Position numbers and translations under genes: made by a program
In this document: positions 1 through 6,494 of the stretch, piece after piece
How the letters are laid out: the number at the start of each line of letters is the position of its first letter
Position numbering within the stretch: position 1 is the stretch's first letter
The notes under the pieces: model-generated
The model's database searches: none
The model's input: only the letters and a program-made list of their open reading frames with translations
Told to the model about the DNA's origin: nothing
Assembly (NCBI GenBank): GCA_031256525.1
Contig: JAIRQK010000160.1
Span: 1-11,039 of the forward strand
Source: Campylobacteraceae bacterium
GTDB lineage: Bacteria; Campylobacterota; Campylobacteria; Campylobacterales; Campylobacteraceae
Length of the DNA stretch: 11,039 nt
Reading direction: 5' to 3'

Positions 1-160
1 TTAAAAGTGATAAATTCGAATTTGCTTTCACAGCATAACAAATAAGTGATTTACGAGCTTTAAATTCATCTTTTAATGATATGTATCTTTGCGTAATATA
101 GTCAAAATCATAAACAAAAAGGGGTGTGCCATATTTGTCGGCAAGTTTTTCAAAATCCAT
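1..160 (-). CDS. lysA: Diaminopimelate decarboxylase, N-terminal 53 residues (3' part outside window)
   Basis: LysA is a cytosolic PLP enzyme that decarboxylates meso-diaminopimelate to L-lysine, the last step of lysine synthesis. The visible part starts MDFEKLADKYGTPLFVYD, the usual opening of the fold III (alanine racemase-like) decarboxylases. It contains the YAVKAN motif, whose lysine (K45) is the Schiff-base residue for PLP. The ATG at 160-158 has a weak AAGG about 6 nt upstream. The gene follows the LptF/G permease gene after a 111-bp gap, long enough for its own promoter. The neighbourhood rplY-pth-permease-lysA matches what I recall of Campylobacter jejuni, which favours LysA over carboxynorspermidine decarboxylase (NspC), a relative with a similar N-terminus. 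The gene is truncated by the window edge, not broken. Confidence 0.88.
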   Translation of the reverse strand, partial: MDFEKLADKYGTPLFVYDFDYITQRYISLKDEFKARKSLICYAVKANSNLSLL

Positions 161-203
161 ATTTAACCTTGTCAATTTATAAAAGTTTATAATATCAAAA
201 CGA

Positions 204-209
204 ATTATA
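204..209 (-). promoter_or_regulatory. Candidate -10 box for lysA
   Basis: Read on the minus strand, positions 209-204 are a perfect TATAAT inside the 111-bp permease-lysA gap (161-271), which is otherwise AT-rich and featureless. Transcription would start near 197 and leave a leader of about 37 nt. A second, weaker TATTAT lies at 194-189. In sequence this AT-rich such a hexamer can occur by chance, and no clear -35 box is seen. Campylobacterota promoters often lack one. Confidence 0.35.
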
Positions 210-271
210 AAGGTTTATAAAATAGGGAAATAATTCTTTCATATTAAGTTTTTTATATGTAAAAATTAAAA

Positions 272-1333
272 TTATGCATTTTTTCTGTAAAGATAGATAG
301 CTAATGTGCTTAAAAAAACTATCGGTAAAATTATGCCAATTTCAGGGGATATGACTGAGTTAGCAGAAAATTTTCCAACAATATATAAAATTCCCCAACC
401 AACAAGCCCAATGAAAACAAAAACAAAACTCATCAAAGCAAGGTCAAAAAACCTTCCAGAAATTGGCAAATAGTAATACAAAATAAGAACCATAAGTGGT
501 GCGTAAAGTGGAAAAAAAAGCATCAGATAAAGATTTGACTTAAATGGAACTATATTTACTTTTTGATCTTTAAAAAATTTAATTGCTTCAATCGCATCAG
601 GAATAGATAGGGATTTTTTACCTTGATGTGCACTTTCGATGATACTCGGACGAAATCCTCTTAAAACAGCAAGTTCATCTTGCATTTTTATACTAATAGC
701 TACATTTTGTGAGACTATCTCTGGTTTTGTCATAATTTGAACATCTTGCAAAACCCACTCATCGCTAATATATTTTGCACTTATAGCACTTATAGCACTT
801 TTTAATTCATTATCTTCAATATCAAAGATTTTCACATCTAAAACCTCTTGTTTGTATGGATTTAACTCTTCAAAGTATATATATTGATTATCATGTTTTA
901 AAAAAAGCTCGGAAGAGGTTGAACCAAGTCTTGCATTATCTAAAATATTGCTTCTATATTCATATGAGTATGAAAATTGACTCATATTAAGACCATAATA
1001 GACAAAAACAATAGAAAGTGCTGTCAAAAATATAGGTTTTATAAGAGCATTTCTGCTTACTCCAATGGAGTATAAACTTACAAGTTCGTTTGTTCTTATC
1101 ATATGAAATTTTGTAGTTATCATTGCAAAAATTATGGATATTGGCAAAACATAGTTTACAGCAGTTAAAAAATTGAACACTACATATAAAATTTGCAAAT
1201 TTGCAGATGATGGCAAATCTTTAAAATTTGTTATCACATCAACACCAACGTAGAAAAACTCTAATGCTATAAATATTATGAAAAAGTTTTTTAGATAGAG
1301 ACTGACGCTATATTTTTGATATAGTTTTATCAT
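272..1333 (-). CDS. lptG: LPS export permease of the LptF/LptG (YjgP/YjgQ) family
   Basis: This is an inner-membrane subunit of the LptB2FG transporter, which extracts lipopolysaccharide from the inner membrane and passes it to LptC. The 353 residues show the family layout: three N-terminal membrane segments (about 17-36, 47-72, 98-116), a soluble periplasmic part (about 120-255, the beta-jellyroll in known structures), then three C-terminal segments (about 267-290, 295-320, 328-349). The cytoplasmic stretch NELVSLYSIGVSRN (82-95) matches the LptB-coupling helix of the family. The start ATG lies 2 bp after the pth stop, so translation is probably coupled. LptF and LptG are hard to tell apart by eye, so the G assignment is tentative and the family assignment firm. 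A 9-bp tandem repeat lies in the periplasmic part (see the repeat entry). Confidence 0.87.
   Translation of the reverse strand: MIKLYQKYSVSLYLKNFFIIFIALEFFYVGVDVITNFKDLPSSANLQILYVVFNFLTAVNYVLPISIIFAMITTKFHMIRTNELVSLYSIGVSRNALIKPIFLTALSIVFVYYGLNMSQFSYSYEYRSNILDNARLGSTSSELFLKHDNQYIYFEELNPYKQEVLDVKIFDIEDNELKSAISAISAKYISDEWVLQDVQIMTKPEIVSQNVAISIKMQDELAVLRGFRPSIIESAHQGKKSLSIPDAIEAIKFFKDQKVNIVPFKSNLYLMLFFPLYAPLMVLILYYYLPISGRFFDLALMSFVFVFIGLVGWGILYIVGKFSANSVISPEIGIILPIVFLSTLAIYLYRKNA
777..800. repeat. In-frame 9-bp tandem repeat inside the lptG-like gene
   Basis: The unit GCACTTATA occurs twice in full, followed by a partial third copy (GCACTT). On the coding strand it gives the run KSAISAISAKY in the periplasmic domain. 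Nine bases is three codons, so gain or loss of a unit would keep the frame. Confidence 0.8.
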
Positions 1334-1335
1334 AA

Positions 1336-1896
1336 CTACTCACATATCCCTTTTTTAGAATTATACTTTATGATAACATTTTCTAGAGACTCTTTGGTTA
1401 ATGCTTCTAAAACTTCCTTTGCGTAATGGATAATTTTTTCAACACACCCTTTTTCGCACTCTGAAAAATTTCCCAATACAAAATTTACAGTTGATTGTCT
1501 ATCTTTTGGAGAACCGACTCCAAGACGAAGTCTAATATATTCACTCCCTATATGCGAATCGATAGACTTAATACCGTTATGTCCGCCACTACTTCCACCT
1601 TTTTTTATCTTAATGCTACCAAGATTTATCGCAATATCATCATGAATTACTACAACTTCATCAGGTTTGTAATATTGAACAACTGTTGCAACACTTTGAC
1701 CTGAGAGATTCATATATGTAGTGGGTTTTAAAAAAAGATTTTGATTGTGTTTATAGAGTTCACCATGGAATTTTGTTTTGGAAATAAGCGAGGCATTATG
1801 ACAACCAACCAAATAGTCAATTGCCATAAAACCTATATTGTGTCTTGTATTAGCATACTCTTTTGTAGGATTTCCAAGACCTACAAAAAGTATCAT
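1336..1896 (-). CDS. pth: Peptidyl-tRNA hydrolase
   Basis: Pth is a cytosolic enzyme that cleaves the ester bond of peptidyl-tRNAs released early from the ribosome, recycling tRNA. The 186 residues are a normal length. The motifs are all present: GLGNP with N9, the catalytic histidine in NTRHNIGF (H19), YMNLSG with N63, the HDD motif with D86 (equivalent to E. coli D93), and GGHNG with N107 (equivalent to E. coli N114). The start ATG at 1896 is preceded by an AAGAAG ribosome-binding sequence and lies 18 bp after the rplY stop. The lptG-like gene follows 2 bp after the pth stop. The rplY-pth pairing is widespread in bacteria. The gene is intact with no oddities. Confidence 0.97.
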   Translation of the reverse strand: MILFVGLGNPTKEYANTRHNIGFMAIDYLVGCHNASLISKTKFHGELYKHNQNLFLKPTTYMNLSGQSVATVVQYYKPDEVVVIHDDIAINLGSIKIKKGGSSGGHNGIKSIDSHIGSEYIRLRLGVGSPKDRQSTVNFVLGNFSECEKGCVEKIIHYAKEVLEALTKESLENVIIKYNSKKGICE

Positions 1897-1914
1897 TATC
1901 TACTTCTTTAAATG

Positions 1915-2451
1915 CTATTTAGCTTTAATTACACCAACAACAGCGACTCTATCTGAATCTACCATTCTTACATTTTCTGGTACTTTAACATCACGAACAA
2001 GAAGTGAATCACCAACTGCCAAATCTTTAACATCAAGCTCAAAAAAGTTTGGTAAATTTTCCACCGCACACTTTACACAAAGTCTTCTTTTTGACTGAAC
2101 CAAAACACCTTTATCTTTGATACCTTTAGCGGTTCCTTTAATGATGACTGGCACCATATATTTTGTGATAACGCCCGGTAATGCTACCTTTAAGTCAACA
2201 TGCAAAAGTCTGTTTGTGATAGGATCTTTTTGATACTCCTGAACAATTACATTGTAACTCTTACCTTCAACACTTACTGGGAAAACAAGAGAATCTTTTT
2301 TCCTCACAGCTTTAATAAACTCATTCTCTTTGAATGCAGCATTTATATTCTCAAAGCCTTTTGCATAAATATTGGCAATAAGATAACCATCTCTTCTAAG
2401 CAATTTAACTGCTTTTTTATTGATACTCTCTCTTTGAATGCCTTCCAACAT
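1915..2451 (-). CDS. rplY: 50S ribosomal protein L25, long (CTC/TL5) form
   Basis: L25 binds 5S rRNA in the central protuberance of the large ribosomal subunit. This 178-residue form has two domains: an N-terminal 5S-binding domain (about 1-90, ending in the family signature around [12 protein letters not shown]) and a C-terminal beta domain (about 92-178) found in the CTC/TL5 type but absent from the short E. coli L25. A GTG codon lies directly ahead of the chosen ATG. The ATG at 2451 is preferred because AAGGA at 2463-2459 then sits 7 nt upstream rather than 4, and because Campylobacterota L25 proteins begin MLEGI. The gene is first behind a good promoter (2483-2504) and is followed closely by pth and the permease gene, suggesting an rplY-pth-lptG transcript. 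Confidence 0.96.
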   Translation of the reverse strand: MLEGIQRESINKKAVKLLRRDGYLIANIYAKGFENINAAFKENEFIKAVRKKDSLVFPVSVEGKSYNVIVQEYQKDPITNRLLHVDLKVALPGVITKYMVPVIIKGTAKGIKDKGVLVQSKRRLCVKCAVENLPNFFELDVKDLAVGDSLLVRDVKVPENVRMVDSDRVAVVGVIKAK

Positions 2452-2482
2452 CACTTTTTCCTTATTTGAAATTTAGCCCGTG

Positions 2483-2504
2483 ATTATATCTTTTTATACT
2501 TAAA
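2483..2504 (-). promoter_or_regulatory. Sigma-70-type promoter ahead of rplY
   Basis: On the minus strand a perfect TATAAT (2488-2483) is preceded by TTTAAGTATA (2504-2495). This resembles the TTTAAGTnTT-like upstream element described for Campylobacter housekeeping promoters, which replaces a classical -35 box. Transcription would start near 2476, in CACGGG, leaving a leader of about 25 nt that carries the AAGGA ribosome-binding site. The 79-bp gap between tal-pilT and rplY holds nothing else, and no terminator hairpin is evident, so readthrough from tal-pilT is also possible. Confidence 0.6.
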
Positions 2505-2530
2505 TATAAGATAAGTCCTTAAATTATCTA

Positions 2531-4843
2531 TCATTTTTTCAAAGATAACAGATCGTCAGATGACTCAAATTCACCATTTTGTTCTATCTTTTCCACTTTA
2601 TTTTTATACGCATTATGGTTATCTAACAAAATTTGTAAATCACTCGGTGATGTCGCCGCACGCAGAGCATCATAATAGCTAATCTTGTCCTGAGCATACA
2701 AATCTAAAAGTGCTTGATTGAAACTTTGGCTCTTATATACACTTTTTCCCTCTTCAATCGCATCAAGTATCTCATACTCTCTTGTATCAGCAATCAATGC
2801 TTCAATCCTATCATTTTTTACCATAATTTCAACAGCAGCAATTCTTCCTCTCTCTTTTCTTCTAACAAGTCTTTGGGATACAATAGCCTGTAAAACTGAT
2901 GAGAGTGATTTTCTAATTTGTGCTTGCTCATTTCCATCAAACATACTTATAATTCTACTAATTGTCTCTTTTGCATCAAGAGTATGCAGGGTTGATAACA
3001 CTAAGTGTCCTGTTTCAGCTGCTCTAATTGCTGTTCTAATTGTCTCTAAATCTCTCATTTCACCAACCATAATAACATCAGGGTCTTCTCTTAAAGCTGC
3101 AACTAACGCATTTGAAAAAGTTGTTACACTCTCACCAACAGCTCTTTGATTGACTATTGACTGTTCCTCTTTATATATAAATTCAACTGGATCTTCAATG
3201 GTGATAATATGTTTTTGGCTTGTCTGGTTGATAAAATTTAACATGGTCGCTAAAGTTGTACTTTTGCCACAACCTGTTGGTCCAGTAACCAAAATTAAAC
3301 CTCTTTGTTTTTGAGCAAAACTATTCAATATCTCAGGAAGCTCTAAAGAGTCAACTGTTGGTAATTTTGTAGGAATCGTTCTAAATGCAGCAGAAATTCC
3401 ATCTATTTGAAAAAACATATTCACACGAAACCTATAGTCATCATTGAGTTTAAAGGTGAAGTCTATATTTTTCTCAAGCAAAAACTTATCGTACTTGCCC
3501 TTGCTTTTCAATATTTTTCCAGTTGTTCCATCAAGCAGATATTGCGCTAAAGCCTCCATCTCTCCCGGAAAAACAGGTTTATTATCTAAAGTAACGATTT
3601 CTCCATAAACTCTTCCTTTTATCACTGCGTTAGATTTGATATGTAAATCGCTACCATTGTTTGCAACAAGCTGTGCTAAAGCATTTTTTAACCTTTTCGC
3701 ATAATCAGGCAAATCTTGCTCTTTTTCTATCTCTTTATGTATTTTTTTGAAAAGTTCTTCGTCAAAAACGATCTCTTCAGTAGACTCTTTAACTACATCT
3801 TTATTTTTTTGCACTTGCTTCTTTTCCTTGTTTTGATTTTTAGTCTCTAATAATTTTAAAATTTCATCAAAAGCATCTTCAAATTGCTTCAAACCATCGC
3901 TTAAAAGCTCTTCATAAACTTTTTCTACATCAATTCCTTTTAGTCCAACTTCTGAAAAATATTTAACAATATCATCTTTATTTGGAGGAACTAACTCATC
4001 AAAATCACCCTGACTTATAAAGGCATTGATTGCTGATAAAGGGGCTGTATTTATGGCATTTTTATACATTAGTTCGTTTATATAATAAGCCTCATTTATA
4101 TTTTTATTGCTAACTCCGGTACTCGCAAAAAGACATCTTGTATTTGGCAAATTAAGTTCTTCAATTTCATTATATATGTATGATGCATTCATAATTCCAA
4201 ATGTCATAGTTGGTAAATTTTTCTTTTTAAATATCTCATCTAATTTTCTATCAAATCTGCTAACAAAAACGCTAATAACCGCACGAGGTAGTTTCGCTTT
4301 TGGATTTTTATTTAAAAACTTTTTATTTCCTTGTTTAATTGCACGCAAACACTCTTCTGATTGTTTTGGTGAAAAAACAAGAGTTGCATTGACATTGATT
4401 CCCTCACTTATTAACTCTTCAATAGCTATATATCCAGCTTTTGTAGCAGGAATTTTAATCATAACATTTGGTCTATTTATCTCTTTAAAAAGCCTTTTTC
4501 CCTCTTCAATCGTTCCTACTACATCATTTGCTAAACGCGGTGATACCTCAATGCTCACAAGCCCATCATCACCCAATTCATACAGAGAAAGAAGCGTATT
4601 TGCAGCCTCTCTTATATCTTTTACGGCTATATACTCATATCTCTCTTTTGCACTTAAATGTAAAGTCTCTTCTTTATCGCTTTCATAAGATCCTGAATTT
4701 TTTATGCTATTTCTAAAAATTGTTGGATTACTCGTAATTCCAACGACTGCTTCAGACTCCAAAAACTCTAAAAAATCACTCTTCAAAAAATCTCTCTCTA
4801 TAAAATCACACCATATAGAAAAATTATTTTGATAAAAACTCAT
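2531..4843 (-). CDS. tal-pilT: Transaldolase-PilT fusion (sugar enzyme joined to pilus retraction ATPase)
   Basis: One uninterrupted frame of 770 residues. Residues 1-335 are a full transaldolase of the pentose phosphate pathway (moves a dihydroxyacetone unit between sugar phosphates): D13, SNP with N39, E99, the Schiff-base lysine K130 in MIKIPAT, T154 and the STG motif at 241-243. Residues 336-380 are a Lys/Glu/Gln-rich linker. Residues 381-770 are a full PilT, the hexameric ATPase that retracts type IV pili: GSDLHIK (397-403), the RFRVN strand (471-475), Walker A GPTGCGKST (521-529), Asp box TIEDP (548-552), Walker B with GEMRD (594-598) and His box with H613 and H620. AAGGA about 5 nt ahead of the ATG supports the start; serB ends 28 bp upstream. 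No stop or ATG separates the halves, but a GTG at residue 344 could start PilT alone. Domain identities are firm; whether one polypeptide accumulates is inferred. Confidence 0.9.
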   Translation of the reverse strand: MSFYQNNFSIWCDFIERDFLKSDFLEFLESEAVVGITSNPTIFRNSIKNSGSYESDKEETLHLSAKERYEYIAVKDIREAANTLLSLYELGDDGLVSIEVSPRLANDVVGTIEEGKRLFKEINRPNVMIKIPATKAGYIAIEELISEGINVNATLVFSPKQSEECLRAIKQGNKKFLNKNPKAKLPRAVISVFVSRFDRKLDEIFKKKNLPTMTFGIMNASYIYNEIEELNLPNTRCLFASTGVSNKNINEAYYINELMYKNAINTAPLSAINAFISQGDFDELVPPNKDDIVKYFSEVGLKGIDVEKVYEELLSDGLKQFEDAFDEILKLLETKNQNKEKKQVQKNKDVVKESTEEIVFDEELFKKIHKEIEKEQDLPDYAKRLKNALAQLVANNGSDLHIKSNAVIKGRVYGEIVTLDNKPVFPGEMEALAQYLLDGTTGKILKSKGKYDKFLLEKNIDFTFKLNDDYRFRVNMFFQIDGISAAFRTIPTKLPTVDSLELPEILNSFAQKQRGLILVTGPTGCGKSTTLATMLNFINQTSQKHIITIEDPVEFIYKEEQSIVNQRAVGESVTTFSNALVAALREDPDVIMVGEMRDLETIRTAIRAAETGHLVLSTLHTLDAKETISRIISMFDGNEQAQIRKSLSSVLQAIVSQRLVRRKERGRIAAVEIMVKNDRIEALIADTREYEILDAIEEGKSVYKSQSFNQALLDLYAQDKISYYDALRAATSPSDLQILLDNHNAYKNKVEKIEQNGEFESSDDLLSLKK
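3812..3829 (-). promoter_or_regulatory. Possible internal start for a separate PilT (GTG with ribosome-binding sequence)
   Basis: In the linker of the tal-pilT frame, an in-frame GTG (3814-3812, codon 344) is preceded by AAGGA (3829-3825) with a 10-nt spacer that also contains AAGAAG. Initiation here would give a 427-residue PilT with a short charged N-terminal tail. The spacing is somewhat long, and A-rich sequence yields AAGG by chance, so this is only a candidate. A TTG at codon 378 is a weaker alternative. Confidence 0.3.
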
Positions 4844-4871
4844 AAAAATCCTTTTTTATATTTTGTCTAAA

Positions 4872-5507
4872 CTAACTTTTAATATCTACCATTGAAACTA
4901 TTTTTGTCAAATCTTTTTCATCAACTATAACATTTGCACTTTTTTTCAAAATCTCTTTTGCACAAAATGCCACCTTAACTCGCGAATGTTCAAACATAGA
5001 GATATCATTTGCTCCATCTCCAACAGACATTGTCTCATCTTTTGAAATATTTAACAACCATTGCAAACGGTTCAACATATCGCCCTTTGAATAACCAAAC
5101 ATCATATCTCCACCAACAAGTCCGGTTAATTTTTTATCTTTTGTATGTAAAATATTTGCAAAATCTACATCAAAATTCAGAATATTTTTCGCAAAACTTG
5201 TCGCAACTCTAAATCCACCACTAAAAACAACGACCCTAACGCCGTTCTCTTTCAATTTTGCAATTAATTCTTTTGCACCATTCATATAGGTTAAATTATG
5301 AGAGAGCCTTATTATCTCATCTTCATCCATTCCTTTTAAAAGCGAAACTCTTTTTTGCAATGCTTCGAAAAAATCAAGTTCGCCAGCCATTGCAAGTTTT
5401 GTAATCTTTGAAACCTCTTCGCCAACTCCATAACTATTTGCAAAAATATCTAATGTTTCGCCATCCATAAGTGTCGAATCAAAATCAAAAACGCACAATT
5501 TTATCAC
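4872..5507 (-). CDS. serB: Phosphoserine phosphatase
   Basis: SerB hydrolyses O-phospho-L-serine to serine, the last step of serine synthesis, in the cytosol. The 211 residues form a single HAD domain without the N-terminal ACT-like extension of the longer E. coli type, as in Campylobacter. The motifs are complete: nucleophile D8 and acid/base D10 in FDFDST, the cap region with E17 in LMDGETLD, SGGF (96-99), K141 and GDGANDISM with D164 and D168. The start is a GTG at 5507, chosen because AGGA lies at 5517-5514, about 6 nt upstream, and the N-terminus MIKLCVFDFD fits the family; no ATG precedes the first motif. The tal-pilT frame follows after 28 bp. From memory, serB-tal adjacency also occurs in C. 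jejuni. Confidence 0.93.
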   Translation of the reverse strand: MIKLCVFDFDSTLMDGETLDIFANSYGVGEEVSKITKLAMAGELDFFEALQKRVSLLKGMDEDEIIRLSHNLTYMNGAKELIAKLKENGVRVVVFSGGFRVATSFAKNILNFDVDFANILHTKDKKLTGLVGGDMMFGYSKGDMLNRLQWLLNISKDETMSVGDGANDISMFEHSRVKVAFCAKEILKKSANVIVDEKDLTKIVSMVDIKS

Positions 5508-5513
5508 AATATT

Positions 5514-5517
5514 TCCT
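5514..5517 (-). promoter_or_regulatory. serB: Ribosome-binding site supporting the serB GTG start
   Basis: AGGA (in AGTAGGAAATATT, minus strand) lies 6 nt ahead of the GTG at 5507 and is the only purine-rich site near it, so it decides the non-ATG start. Confidence 0.6.
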
Positions 5518-5546
5518 ACTATATTAATATCTTGTTTTTGTTTGGG

Positions 5547-5552
5547 TATAAT
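5547..5552 (+). promoter_or_regulatory. -10 box of the metF promoter in the serB-metF divergent region
   Basis: A perfect TATAAT follows a T-rich stretch (CTTGTTTTTGTTTGGG), the usual Campylobacterota promoter look. Transcription would start near 5559, and AAGGA at 5572-5576 lies 9 nt before the metF ATG. The same bases read on the minus strand give TATTAT within GAGTATTATAC, so the serB promoter may overlap this one back to back in the 78-bp gap. That second reading is much less certain. Confidence 0.55.
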
Positions 5553-5585
5553 ACTCCAAACTCATTAAAAAAAGGATAAAATTTA

Positions 5586-6494
5586 ATGTTTGAACAGCTT
5601 AAAAACTTACTAAATAATAATCATTATCTATCTTTAGAGGTAACACCAAGCCACGGAATATCAAATGCCTCATTGACAAAAAAAATAGAAGATGCGGATA
5701 TTATAAAAAGTATATCCGGTTTTGTGGTTACCGATAGCCCTCTTGCAAGACTTAAGTCAAATTCAATCATTACAGCATATAAATTACAACAACACTTTAA
5801 AAAACCTTCTATTGCGACAATCACGATGAGAGATAGAAATAAGATAGCTTTGCAATCAGATATCTTAGGTGCAAATGAGCTTGATATAAGAGCTATTTTA
5901 TGTTTAACTGGCGACTCTGTAAAAGCGAGTAATCAGCCAAATACAAAAGGTGTTTTTGAAGCAAATAGCCTATTTCTTTTAGAAATCATAAAGTGTTTTA
6001 ATTCTGGAATTGATTACTCAGGAAATCCTCTAACTTTTCCGCCTAATGAGATTTTGCCTTTTGTGGTTTGCAATGCAAAAGCAAAACATAAAAGTTCTCT
6101 AATAAAAAAACTTACGCAAAAACTCAAATACAATCCAATCGGCGTTATCACTCAACCAATATATAGCAAAGAAAATGCTATTTTTATGCAAGAAGTTTTA
6201 AAAGAGGCAAAACAAAATTTACCAAACAAATGTGATGTTGAATTAATTTTAGGATTCTTCCCTGTTACAAAGTTAAGAACTGCACAATTTTTAAATTCTC
6301 ATGTTCCAGGAGTTTATATACCTGAGTTCTGGATAGAAAAACTATCAAATGCAAAAAAAATAAGCGAGGAAGAAGAGAGACATGTTGGAATTGAGCTTTC
6401 GCAAAAAACATATGGGGATTTGATAAAAATACACCCAAAAATACATTTAATGGGTGCAAATAATTTTACACTTCTAAAAGAGATAATTAGTTAA
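5586..6494 (+). CDS. metF: Methylenetetrahydrofolate reductase family protein
   Basis: MetF reduces 5,10-methylene-THF to 5-methyl-THF using FAD, supplying the methyl group for methionine synthesis. The 302 residues carry the family's key positions: E18 in SLEVTPS (equivalent to E. coli E28, proton donor), D110 in LTGD (equivalent to D120, flavin tuning) and Q180 in ITQP (equivalent to Q183). The stretches RDRN (82-85), LQSD (89-92), LTGDSVKASNQPNTKGVF (107-124) and VPGVYIP (240-246) resemble the reductase halves of bifunctional homocysteine methyltransferase/MetF proteins more than the short E. coli enzyme. A clear AAGGA sits 9 nt before the ATG. The gene stands alone on the plus strand between two minus-strand blocks, and its 3' end overlaps the oppositely oriented phosphatase gene by 8 bp. 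Family is firm; exact physiological role is inferred. Confidence 0.85.
   Translation: MFEQLKNLLNNNHYLSLEVTPSHGISNASLTKKIEDADIIKSISGFVVTDSPLARLKSNSIITAYKLQQHFKKPSIATITMRDRNKIALQSDILGANELDIRAILCLTGDSVKASNQPNTKGVFEANSLFLLEIIKCFNSGIDYSGNPLTFPPNEILPFVVCNAKAKHKSSLIKKLTQKLKYNPIGVITQPIYSKENAIFMQEVLKEAKQNLPNKCDVELILGFFPVTKLRTAQFLNSHVPGVYIPEFWIEKLSNAKKISEEEERHVGIELSQKTYGDLIKIHPKIHLMGANNFTLLKEIIS

Noticed and set aside
2505..2530. GATAA...TTATC inverted repeat after the tal-pilT stop
   Set aside because: A five-pair A/T stem with no T run behind it is too weak to call a terminator.
2718..3149. 143-codon plus-strand open frame opposite PilT
   Set aside because: It is a shadow of the PilT ATPase core, whose motifs fix the real frame; the Ser/Ile-rich product has no family signature.
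4107..4688. 193-codon plus-strand open frame opposite the transaldolase part
   Set aside because: It lies wholly antisense to a strongly supported coding region, has no ribosome-binding site or recognisable domain, and reads like the reverse of an AT-rich gene.
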